From Streptomyces halstedii (lineage in GTDB: Bacteria; Actinomycetota; Actinomycetes; Streptomycetales; Streptomycetaceae), in NCBI GenBank assembly GCA_000720535.1, contig JOAZ01000015.1, positions 108,262 through 172,261 on the forward strand: 64,000 nt of DNA. Reading direction: 5' to 3'. The notes beneath the pieces are model-generated. The model had not been told where the DNA came from, ran no database searches, and saw nothing but the letters and a program-made list of their open reading frames with translations. Shown in pieces: positions 7,475 through 14,940 of the stretch. A program made the position numbers and the translations under genes. Each line of letters opens with the position of its first letter. Within the stretch, counting starts at the first letter, position 1.

Positions 7475-10400
7475 ATGCAGATCCGGCTGACCGTCCTCGC
7501 GCCGCGCAGCGGCCAGACCCCGCCACGCGCCTGCGACGTGCTCGTCACCGCCCCCGCGGGGACCTCGCTCGCCGCCGTCGCGTCGAACCTCGCCGCCGCC
7601 GTGACCGGGCCGGAGGGCTCCCAGAGCGGCGGTGCCGTCGTGCTGTACGCCGGACGCGAGCGCCTGGACGCCCAGCGCTGCGCCCTCGGCGAACCGCCCC
7701 TGGTGGACGGCGCGGTGCTCTGCCTCCAGGCACCCGGCGAGGACGAGGGCGCGGACGACGCCGTCCCCGCGCGACTCCACGTCGTCGCCGGGCCGGACGC
7801 CGGCGGGGTCCACCTGCTGCACGGCGGCCCGGTCCGCGTCGGCCGCTCCGCCGAGGCGGACGTCCCGCTCGACGACCCGGACGTGTCCCGGCTGCACTGC
7901 GCGGTGACGGTCTCCGAGGACGGCCGGGTCTCGGTCGCCGACCTCGGTTCCACCAACGGCACCTCGCTGGACGGCGCACCGGTCCACGACCGCCCGGTCC
8001 GGCTCGCCCCGGGGGCCCTGCTGCGGCTCGGCGAATCGACGCTCCGGCTCACCACGGGCCGCCGCGCACCGGCGCTCACGACCACCCCGGACGGCGAGGG
8101 CCACCTCCGGGTGGCCCGGAACCCGGGCGCCACCGCCCCCGCGGGGGATCCCGACGACGACCGCGCCCACACCTTCGGCACCCCCCACCCCGGCGGCCAC
8201 GATCCGTACGGGGCGTACGGCGAGCGCCCGGCGGGCCACGACGAGACCCGGCGCGCGAGCGGCGCGGCCGCCGAGCATCCCACCCATGGACGCGGCGCCC
8301 CGCTCACCCCCGAGGAGGCCCCCCGGCGCGGCGGCATAGGAGCCTGGGCGCGGCGGCTGACCGGCGGCCGGGCCGAAGGCCCCCACGGACCGGCCGGGCA
8401 GCACCCCGGCGCGGGCCCGGAGGACGGTGCCGAGGGCGCCCCCGCGTACGCCGGGCCCGACCGTTCCCCGGCCGCCCCCGAGGGGACCTGGCCCGACCCG
8501 GCGGCCGTCCTGCTCACCGCGCTGGGACCCGGTCCCCGGCTGTGGGAGCGCGACCCCGGACACCCGGAGACGCTGGTCGTCCGCCTGGGCACCACCGACC
8601 GGGCCGATCTGCCCGCCGTGCCGGTCACCGTGGGACTGCGGGAGGCCGGGTCGCTCGGGCTCGCCGGGCCGCGCACCCGGCTCTCCGGCCTGGCCCGCTC
8701 CACCGTGGCGCAGCTCGCCGCCCTGCACTCGCCGTTCGACCTGGAGATCGTGCTGATCAGCACGGACCGCGCGCGCGGCGTGGAGGAGCGGCGGCGCGAG
8801 TGGTCCTGGCTCGGCTGGCTGCCGCACCTGCGCCCGCTGCACGGCCAGGACTGCCGGCTGCTGCTGGCCTTCGACCGGGAGCAGGCCGACGCCCGCGCCG
8901 CGGAGCTGGTCCGCCGCATGGGCGACGGGCCGCTGGGCCCCGGCTGGGCCGGCGCCGACGGACCGGCGGTGGCCGGGGCCGCCCGCGCGCACACCGGCCC
9001 GTTCACGGTGGTCGTGCTGGACGGCGACCCCGGCTCCGCCGCGCTGCGCGAGACCATGGCCGGGCTGGCCTGGGCCGGCGCGGCCTCGGGCATCCACCTG
9101 GTCTGCCTGGCCGAGACCCCGGCCGCCTCCCCCACCTCTCCGGTGGACGCCACGTACGACACCGCGTGCCGGGTCTCGATCCCGTTCCGCGAGTGCGGCG
9201 CGGTCGCGATGCTGAGCGGGGACGTGGCGACCGCGTTGCGGCTGCTGCGCACGACGGGCGGCCAGGTCGCGGGACACGGCACCGTCGCGACGGTGGACGC
9301 GGTGTCGGCGGCCTGGGCCGAGCGGTTCGGACGGGCGCTGGCGCCCCTGCGCGACGCGGGCGCGCTCACGGGACGGCCGGTGGCGGCGGCGCTGCCCCCG
9401 TCGGCCCGGCTCCTGGACGAGCTGGGTCTGGCCCGTGCCACCCCGGCGTCCCTGATGGCCCGCTGGGCGTCGACGGCGGAGGACCAGCCGGGCGCTACGG
9501 TCCGCGCGGCAGCCGTGTCCGGGGACCTGGAGACCTCCGGCTCCGGCCGCACGCCGAACGCCGGCGCCCGCGTGGGGGCGCAGCGCGAGTCCCCCGAGTC
9601 CGGCCGCCCCGCCGGACACGCTCCGGGGGCGGGACCGGATCACGCCGGCACCGGGCACCCCGGCCGCACCGGCTCCGTCCGTACCGACAGCGGGTCCTCC
9701 GCCTGTTCCGGCGAGCCCTGCCCCGGCGGTCCCTACCCCGGCGGCGGGCCCACCCGTTCGGGGCCGGGGCGGTCCTCCTATCCGTCCGCCACCGCCGTAC
9801 CCGCGCAGCGCCGGGCCGCCGCGCCGCCGGGTGCCTCCCACGCCGGGCGGCCCGTGGTCGTGCTCGGAGCCGGGCCCCGGGGCCCCCTCTCCGTCGATCT
9901 GACCGAGGAGGGACCCCATCTGCTGATCGAGGGGCCCCAGGGCAGCGGCCGTACGGAACTGCTGCGGGCGATCGCCGCCTCCCTGGCGTCCGCGGACCGC
10001 CCCGACCGCCTCGGCATCCTGCTGATCGACGGAGGGGGACGCGACGGTCTGCGCCCCTGCACGGAGCTGCCGCACGTCTTCACGCACCTGGTCGCCTCGG
10101 ACCCCGTACGGATGCGGGAGTGCGCCCAGGCACTCGGCGGTGAGCTGAAGCGCCGCGCGGAGCTGCTGGGCGGCCTGGACTTCGCCACCTGGCACGCGCG
10201 GTACGAGGAGGCGCGGGCGCTCCCGGGCGGCAGGCGCCCCTTCGGTCCCGGTGACCGGCGTGGCGACCTCGACTCCCCGGCCAGCAGCACCCTGCGGCTG
10301 CGGCCCGCCGCCCCGCCGGCTGATCCCGGCCCCTCCCCGCTGCCCCGGATCGTCGTCCTGGCCGACGACTTCGACGCCCTGGTCGCCCCGGCGCTCGGCA

Positions 10401-10867
10401 GCCCCGGCCGCCCGTCCGCCGGGTCCGTCGTGCGGGTGCTGGAGGCCGTGGCCAGGGACGGGGAGCGGCTGGGTGTCCATCTGGTCGCCACGTCCGCCCG
10501 CCCGGACCGCACCGAGGACACCGAGCTGGCCCGCGGGGCCCGGCTGCGCATCGTGCTGGACCCGCCCGTCGTCCCCCCGTCGCCCGACGAGGTGGCTCCG
10601 GGACGGGGCAGGCTGGGGCATCCGGACGGCCGGGTGACCCCCTTCCAGGGCGGCCGGGTCACCGGCCGGATCCCGCGTACGGCGACCCTGCGCCCCACCG
10701 TCGTCCCGCTGGAGTGGGAGCGGATGGGGGATCCGCCCGCCCGGCGTCCGGTCCGCGAGCTGGGCAACGGCCCCACCGATCTCGCGCTGCTGGCCAGCGC
10801 CCTGGAGCGGGCGGCCCGCTCGGTCAACGCCGAGCGGCTGCCCCCGCTGGTCCCGTCGCCGACCTGA
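7475..10867 (+). CDS. FHA-domain protein with FtsK/SpoIIIE-like ATPase
   Basis: A 1,130-residue protein. The N-terminus (about 1-95) resembles a ubiquitin-like domain. An FHA domain follows (about 100-195) with the core motifs GRS, SRLHC and STNGTSLDG that bind phospho-threonine. A long Pro/Gly-rich linker leads to a central domain (about 340-690) like the degenerate ATPase modules of FtsK/EccC proteins. The C-terminal module has a P-loop GPQGSGRTELL (about 821) and a Walker B-like VLADDFDAL (about 958). No membrane segment is evident. FtsK-type modules pump DNA or proteins, but no type VII secretion genes are nearby. The ATG start follows GAAGGGA. Divergence from pkaA suggests it could read phosphorylated proteins made by the kinases. 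Confidence 0.85.
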   Translation: MQIRLTVLAPRSGQTPPRACDVLVTAPAGTSLAAVASNLAAAVTGPEGSQSGGAVVLYAGRERLDAQRCALGEPPLVDGAVLCLQAPGEDEGADDAVPARLHVVAGPDAGGVHLLHGGPVRVGRSAEADVPLDDPDVSRLHCAVTVSEDGRVSVADLGSTNGTSLDGAPVHDRPVRLAPGALLRLGESTLRLTTGRRAPALTTTPDGEGHLRVARNPGATAPAGDPDDDRAHTFGTPHPGGHDPYGAYGERPAGHDETRRASGAAAEHPTHGRGAPLTPEEAPRRGGIGAWARRLTGGRAEGPHGPAGQHPGAGPEDGAEGAPAYAGPDRSPAAPEGTWPDPAAVLLTALGPGPRLWERDPGHPETLVVRLGTTDRADLPAVPVTVGLREAGSLGLAGPRTRLSGLARSTVAQLAALHSPFDLEIVLISTDRARGVEERRREWSWLGWLPHLRPLHGQDCRLLLAFDREQADARAAELVRRMGDGPLGPGWAGADGPAVAGAARAHTGPFTVVVLDGDPGSAALRETMAGLAWAGAASGIHLVCLAETPAASPTSPVDATYDTACRVSIPFRECGAVAMLSGDVATALRLLRTTGGQVAGHGTVATVDAVSAAWAERFGRALAPLRDAGALTGRPVAAALPPSARLLDELGLARATPASLMARWASTAEDQPGATVRAAAVSGDLETSGSGRTPNAGARVGAQRESPESGRPAGHAPGAGPDHAGTGHPGRTGSVRTDSGSSACSGEPCPGGPYPGGGPTRSGPGRSSYPSATAVPAQRRAAAPPGASHAGRPVVVLGAGPRGPLSVDLTEEGPHLLIEGPQGSGRTELLRAIAASLASADRPDRLGILLIDGGGRDGLRPCTELPHVFTHLVASDPVRMRECAQALGGELKRRAELLGGLDFATWHARYEEARALPGGRRPFGPGDRRGDLDSPASSTLRLRPAAPPADPGPSPLPRIVVLADDFDALVAPALGSPGRPSAGSVVRVLEAVARDGERLGVHLVATSARPDRTEDTELARGARLRIVLDPPVVPPSPDEVAPGRGRLGHPDGRVTPFQGGRVTGRIPRTATLRPTVVPLEWERMGDPPARRPVRELGNGPTDLALLASALERAARSVNAERLPPLVPSPT

Positions 10868-10942
10868 GCATCCCGGCGTCCGTCGCCACTGACGCCACGT
10901 CACGAGCCCATTACGATCACCGGCTTGGGCCTGAGCACGGTA

Positions 10943-10971
10943 TTGCGGCCTCCGTTCACTCCGCGTAGACC
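10943..10971 (+). promoter_or_regulatory. candidate promoter of the sugar ABC operon
   Basis: TTGCGG (10943-10948) and TAGACC (10966-10971) are 17 bases apart, a fair match to the Streptomyces housekeeping promoter. Transcription would start near 10978, giving a leader of about 100 bases. Confidence 0.45.
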
Positions 10972-10984
10972 TGTCCGCACGGAC

Positions 10985-11015
10985 GACGTGAACCGCGCGA
11001 TGTGAGACGTGAACC
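10985..11015 (+). promoter_or_regulatory. paired GACGTGAACC repeats, possible operator
   Basis: GACGTGAACC occurs at 10985-10994 and again at 11006-11015, 21 bases apart (two helical turns), just downstream of the predicted transcription start. This placement suits a repressor of the sugar operon. No regulator gene is adjacent, so its protein is unknown. Confidence 0.45.
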
Positions 11016-11046
11016 GGCACCACGGGTCCCCCGTCGGTGCCGGTTC
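11011..11046 (+). promoter_or_regulatory. stable hairpin in the leader of the lipoprotein gene
   Basis: The arms GAACCGGCACC (11011-11021) and GGTGCCGGTTC (11036-11046) pair perfectly, with a further 5-bp inner stem and a one-base bulge. It ends 32 bases before the ATG. It could protect the mRNA 5' part, act as an operator, or end transcripts from the gene upstream. No T run follows. Confidence 0.6.
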
Positions 11047-11078
11047 GCGCACACGCGCGCAGGAGAAACGGGGCAGGA

Positions 11079-12443
11079 ATGCGCACAACCCCTCGCATGC
11101 GTAGGGCAGCAGTGGTGTTCACCGCGGTCGGGGCGCTGGCCCTCACCGGTTGCGGTGGCGGCGACGACGGCAAGGACTCCGCGGACAAGAGCTCCGGCAA
11201 GGAGAAGGAGAGCACGTCGACCGTCGACCTGCCGAAGCTCGACGGTGAGCAGATATCCGTCGCGGCGGTGTGGACCGGGCCCGAGCAGGCCAACTTCACG
11301 AAGGTGCTGGGCGAGTTCGAGAAGCGCACCGGCGCCAAGGTCACCTTCGTCCCCGCCCAGGACCCCATCGTGAACTTCCTGGGGACGAAGATCGCGGGCG
11401 GCCAGCCGCCGGACGTGGCGATGATCCCCCAGGTCGGCGCCATCCAGCAGGCCGTGGCCAAGAAGTGGGCGAAGCCCGTCGGCAACGAGGCGCGGGCCCA
11501 GCTGGGCCAGAACTACGCGCAGGTCTGGCAGGACCTCGGCGCGGTGGACGGCACCCAGTACGGCGTCTACTTCAAGGCCGCCAACAAGTCCCTGATCTGG
11601 TACAACGCCCAGGCGTTCGAGAACGCGGGCGCGAGCGAGCCGAAGACCTGGAAGGACTTCCTGAACACGGCCGAGACGGTCTCCGCCTCCGGGGTCACCC
11701 CGGTCTCGGTCGGCGGCGCGGACGGCTGGACGCTCACCGACTGGTTCGAGAACATCTACCTCTCCCAGGCGGGCCCGGAGAAGTACGACCAGCTGGCCAA
11801 GCACGAGATCAAGTGGACGGACCCGTCCGTCAAGGACGCGCTGACCACCCTCGCCGAGCTGTTCGGCAAGCCGAACCTGATCGCGGGCGGCGCCGACGGG
11901 GCGTTGCAGACCGAGTTCCCGACCTCCGTCACCCAGACGTTCACCGGAGGCGACCAGCCCAAGGCCGCCATGGTGTTCGAGGGCGACTTCGTCTCGGTCA
12001 ACATCGCGCAGACCGAGGCCAAGATCGGTACGGACGCCAAGGTGTTCCCGTTCCCGGCGGTCGGCGCCGACTCCCCCGTGGTGACGGGCGGCGACGCCGC
12101 CGTGGCGCTGAAGGACACCAAGGGCGCGCAGGCGCTCCTGACCTGGCTCGCCTCGACGGACGCGGCGAAGATCTGGGCCGAGGCGGGCGGTTTCATCTCG
12201 CCCAACAAGTCGCTGGACGCGGCCGCCTACCCGAACGAGGTACAGCGCACGATGGCCCAGGCGCTGATCGACGCCGGTGACGACGTCCGGTTCGACATGT
12301 CCGACCAGGCCCCGCAGTCGTTCGGCGGGACGCCCGGCAAGGGCGAGTGGAAGACCCTCCAGGACTTCCTGAAGAACCCGAAGGACATCGCGGGGACCCA
12401 GGCGAAACTGGAGTCCGACGCGGCCAAGGCGTACAAGAGCTGA
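11079..12443 (+). CDS. sugar ABC transporter substrate-binding lipoprotein
   Basis: Extracellular solute-binding protein of 454 residues. The signal peptide ends in the lipobox LTGC (Cys at about 26), so the protein is lipid-anchored outside the membrane, followed by a charged Ser/Lys/Glu linker. The body is a family 1 solute-binding fold (VAAVWTGPEQANFTKVLGEF at its start, and a GGDAAVALKDTKG stretch near the hinge). It delivers a sugar to the two permeases encoded just downstream (gap of 4 bases). The substrate cannot be decided from sequence alone; oligosaccharides are usual. ATG was chosen since AGGAGAAACGGGGCAGGA precedes it and it yields a proper signal peptide. Confidence 0.92.
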   Translation: MRTTPRMRRAAVVFTAVGALALTGCGGGDDGKDSADKSSGKEKESTSTVDLPKLDGEQISVAAVWTGPEQANFTKVLGEFEKRTGAKVTFVPAQDPIVNFLGTKIAGGQPPDVAMIPQVGAIQQAVAKKWAKPVGNEARAQLGQNYAQVWQDLGAVDGTQYGVYFKAANKSLIWYNAQAFENAGASEPKTWKDFLNTAETVSASGVTPVSVGGADGWTLTDWFENIYLSQAGPEKYDQLAKHEIKWTDPSVKDALTTLAELFGKPNLIAGGADGALQTEFPTSVTQTFTGGDQPKAAMVFEGDFVSVNIAQTEAKIGTDAKVFPFPAVGADSPVVTGGDAAVALKDTKGAQALLTWLASTDAAKIWAEAGGFISPNKSLDAAAYPNEVQRTMAQALIDAGDDVRFDMSDQAPQSFGGTPGKGEWKTLQDFLKNPKDIAGTQAKLESDAAKAYKS

Positions 12444-12447
12444 CGGG

Positions 12448-13806
12448 ATGACGACAGCGACAGCGGGGGGCGCCCCGGCGGCGCCCCCCGCCGACAAACG
12501 TCCCGGCAGGCGCCGCGGCGTCACCGGCACCCGCGGGACGGTGGCGGCGCTCTTCCTGCTGCCGGCCCTGGTGCTGCTCGGCGCCCTCGTCGTCTATCCG
12601 ATCGGGTACTCCGTCTACCGGTCCTTCTTCGACCAGGCGGGTACCGGGTTCGCCGGCTTCGACAACTACACGGCGCTGTTCTCCGACGAGACCATCCGCA
12701 CGGCGGTGAAGAACAACGCGATCTGGGTCGTGTTCGCCCCGACGGTCGCCACCGCGCTGGGGCTGATCTTCGCGGTGCTGACCGAGCGGATCCGGTGGGG
12801 CACGGCGTTCAAGCTGGTCGTCTTCATGCCGATGGCGATCTCGATGCTGGCCGCAGGCATCATCTTCCGGCTGGTGTACGACCAGGCTCCGGAGCGCGGG
12901 GTCGCCAACGCGGTGGTGGTCGGCGTGCACGACACGTTCGCCGAGTCGTCGGGCTTCCCGAAGGCGCACCCGCTGCCGGTCCATCCGCTGGAGGCGGGCG
13001 GCGACGGCTCGTTCGTCACGAAGGAGCCGGCGCGGGCGGGCGAGCCGGTCCTGCTGCCCCTGGTCGGGGTGGCCCCCGCCAAGATGCCCGCCGACGCGCG
13101 GCCGGCCGAGGCCGCCTCCCCGTCCGCGGACGGGAAGATCACCGGCACCGCCTGGCTGGACTTCACCCGGGGCGGCGGCGGCAAGCCCAACGTCGTCGAC
13201 CCGGAGGAGCTCGGTCTCAAGGGCATCCGGGTCGAGGCCGTCCGGGACGGCGAGGTCGTCGCCACGGCCACGGCGGGCGCGGACGGGGTGTTCACGCTGC
13301 CCGCCTCCGCCGACGGGGCCCTGATCCGGCTTCCGGAGGCGAACTTCCACGAGCCGTACCACGGCGTGGACTGGCTCGGCCCGACCCTGGTGACGCCCGC
13401 GATCATCGGCAGTTACGTCTGGATGTGGGCGGGCTTCGCCATGGTGCTGATCGCGGCGGGCCTGGCCGGGCTGCCGCGTGAACTCCTGGAAGCCGCACGG
13501 GTGGACGGTGCCAACGAGTGGCAGGTGTTCCGCCGGATCACCGTGCCCATGCTGGCCCCGGTCCTGGCGGTGGTGCTGGTCACCCTGATGATCAACGTAC
13601 TGAAGGTCTTCGACCTGGTCTTCATCATCGCGCCGGGCTCCTCCCAGGACGACGCGAACGTCCTGGCGCTCCAGCTCTACCGGTCCTCGTTCGGCACGGA
13701 CGCCGATCTCGGGATCGGCAGCGCGATCGCCGTCCTCCTCCTGCTGCTGGTGGTTCCGATGATGCTCGTCAACATCCGCCGGATACGGAAGGAGGGGCGC
13801 CGATGA
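12448..13806 (+). CDS. MalF-type sugar ABC permease with extracellular beta-domain insert
   Basis: Permease of 452 residues, about 140 longer than a usual MalF-type subunit of this group. Membrane segments are visible at about 30-52, 90-112, 121-145, 315-340, 372-395 and 420-445. The cytoplasmic EAA loop that meets the ATPase reads ELLEAARVDGANEWQVFRRI (about 347-366). Between the third and fourth segments an insert (about 165-300) contains GTAWLDF, GLKGIRVEAV and GVFTLPASADGALIRLP, typical of carboxypeptidase-regulatory/CnaB-like beta sandwiches. It should face outwards, near the binding protein. No ATPase gene is present; in Streptomyces such importers share MsiK encoded elsewhere. The downstream permease start overlaps this stop. 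Confidence 0.9.
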   Translation: MTTATAGGAPAAPPADKRPGRRRGVTGTRGTVAALFLLPALVLLGALVVYPIGYSVYRSFFDQAGTGFAGFDNYTALFSDETIRTAVKNNAIWVVFAPTVATALGLIFAVLTERIRWGTAFKLVVFMPMAISMLAAGIIFRLVYDQAPERGVANAVVVGVHDTFAESSGFPKAHPLPVHPLEAGGDGSFVTKEPARAGEPVLLPLVGVAPAKMPADARPAEAASPSADGKITGTAWLDFTRGGGGKPNVVDPEELGLKGIRVEAVRDGEVVATATAGADGVFTLPASADGALIRLPEANFHEPYHGVDWLGPTLVTPAIIGSYVWMWAGFAMVLIAAGLAGLPRELLEAARVDGANEWQVFRRITVPMLAPVLAVVLVTLMINVLKVFDLVFIIAPGSSQDDANVLALQLYRSSFGTDADLGIGSAIAVLLLLLVVPMMLVNIRRIRKEGRR

Positions 13807-14717
13807 CCACGACCGAACCGGTCAGGACCGCGGCCGCCGTCGGTGGCGCCGCGCCGGCGAAGCCACGGCCGCCGCTGGCCGCCCGGATCGCCGCGCGGGC
13901 GGGCGGCGGGGTGATGCGGGTCGTCCTCGTCCTGGTCGCCCTGTTCTGGCTGATGCCGACCATCGGCCTGCTGCTGTCCTCGCTGCGCAGTTCGGAGAAC
14001 ATCGCGGCGACGGGCTGGTGGAAGGTGTTCACCGCTCCCTCGGAGCTCACCTTCGACAACTACCAGCGCCTGCTGGACAATTCGGCGATCACCGATTCGC
14101 TGGTCAGCACCCTCCTGATCACCGTCCCGGCCACCTTCCTGGTGGTGGTGCTCGGCTCGTTCGCCGGGTACGCCTTCGCCTGGATGGAGTTCCCCGGCCG
14201 GGACTGGTGGTTCCTGGTGGTCGTCGGGCTGCTCGTCGTGCCCGTCCAGGTGGCGTTGATCCCGGTCTCCGAACTCTTCGGCGCCATCGGGATCTTCGAG
14301 ACCACCGTCGGGGTGATCCTCTTCCACACGGCGTTCGGCCTGCCGTTCGCCATCTTCCTGCTGCGGAACTTCTTCGCGGAGATCCCGCGCGAACTGCTGG
14401 AGGCCGCGCGGCTCGACGGCGCGGGCGAGATCCGGCTGTTCACCCGCGTCGTGATGCCGCTGGGCGGTCCCGCGATCGCCTCGCTCGGCATCTTCCAGTT
14501 CCTCTGGGTGTGGAACGACATGCTGGTCGCGCTGATCTTCGCGGACTCGGGGTCGCCGCCGATCACCGTCGCCCTCCAGCAGCAGGTCCGGCAGTTCGGC
14601 AACAACATCGACGTGCTGGCACCCGGCGCCTTCGTGTCGATGGTGATCCCGCTGGCGGTCTTCTTCGCCTTCCAGCGGCAGTTCGTCTCCGGGGTGATGG
14701 CCGGGGCCGTCAAGTGA
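13803..14717 (+). CDS. MalG-type sugar ABC permease
   Basis: Second permease of the importer, 304 residues with six predicted membrane segments. The EAA loop reads ELLEAARLDGAGEIRLFTRV (about 198-217), the site that docks the ATPase, and the C-terminus ends QFVSGVMAGAVK, as is common in MalG-like proteins. The start ATG overlaps the previous stop by four bases (ATGA) and has AAGGAGG at ideal spacing, so the two permeases are translationally coupled. A hairpin terminator follows at 14806, closing the three-gene operon. It works with the lipoprotein and a shared ATPase to import a sugar. Confidence 0.93.
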   Translation: MTTTEPVRTAAAVGGAAPAKPRPPLAARIAARAGGGVMRVVLVLVALFWLMPTIGLLLSSLRSSENIAATGWWKVFTAPSELTFDNYQRLLDNSAITDSLVSTLLITVPATFLVVVLGSFAGYAFAWMEFPGRDWWFLVVVGLLVVPVQVALIPVSELFGAIGIFETTVGVILFHTAFGLPFAIFLLRNFFAEIPRELLEAARLDGAGEIRLFTRVVMPLGGPAIASLGIFQFLWVWNDMLVALIFADSGSPPITVALQQQVRQFGNNIDVLAPGAFVSMVIPLAVFFAFQRQFVSGVMAGAVK

Positions 14718-14805
14718 GCGGGGCTCCGGTCAGCCGGACGGCCTGGGCCGCCGGGTGACCGAAGCCGGGTAACACCCGCCAACAGCACACCCGTTCGTCA
14801 ATATC

Positions 14806-14839
14806 AGGGCGGCCCGTTCACTCTCGTCCGGGCCGCCCT
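14806..14839. terminator. terminator of the sugar ABC operon
   Basis: Perfect 11-bp stem AGGGCGGCCCG (14806-14816) with CGGGCCGCCCT (14829-14839) and a 12-base loop, 88 bases past the last permease stop. Confidence 0.8.
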
Positions 14840-14940
14840 ACCTCGCTCTTCGCCCGGATGCCACATTCGGCGTAACCAAGTCACTCCATCGGCCGTTTGC
14901 GGGCCACCTGCCCGCCCGCGAGCGAATCCCTGGATGTGTT

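Noticed and set aside
7475-10867. Type VII secretion locus
   Set aside because: The ATPase resembles EccC-like modules, but there are no EsxA/B-like genes, EccB, EccD or mycosin nearby.
7421-11485. A very long open frame on the minus strand opposite the FHA/FtsK gene
   Set aside because: It is an antisense shadow of high-GC coding DNA, its translation is Arg/Gly-rich without any domain, and it crosses the sugar operon promoter.
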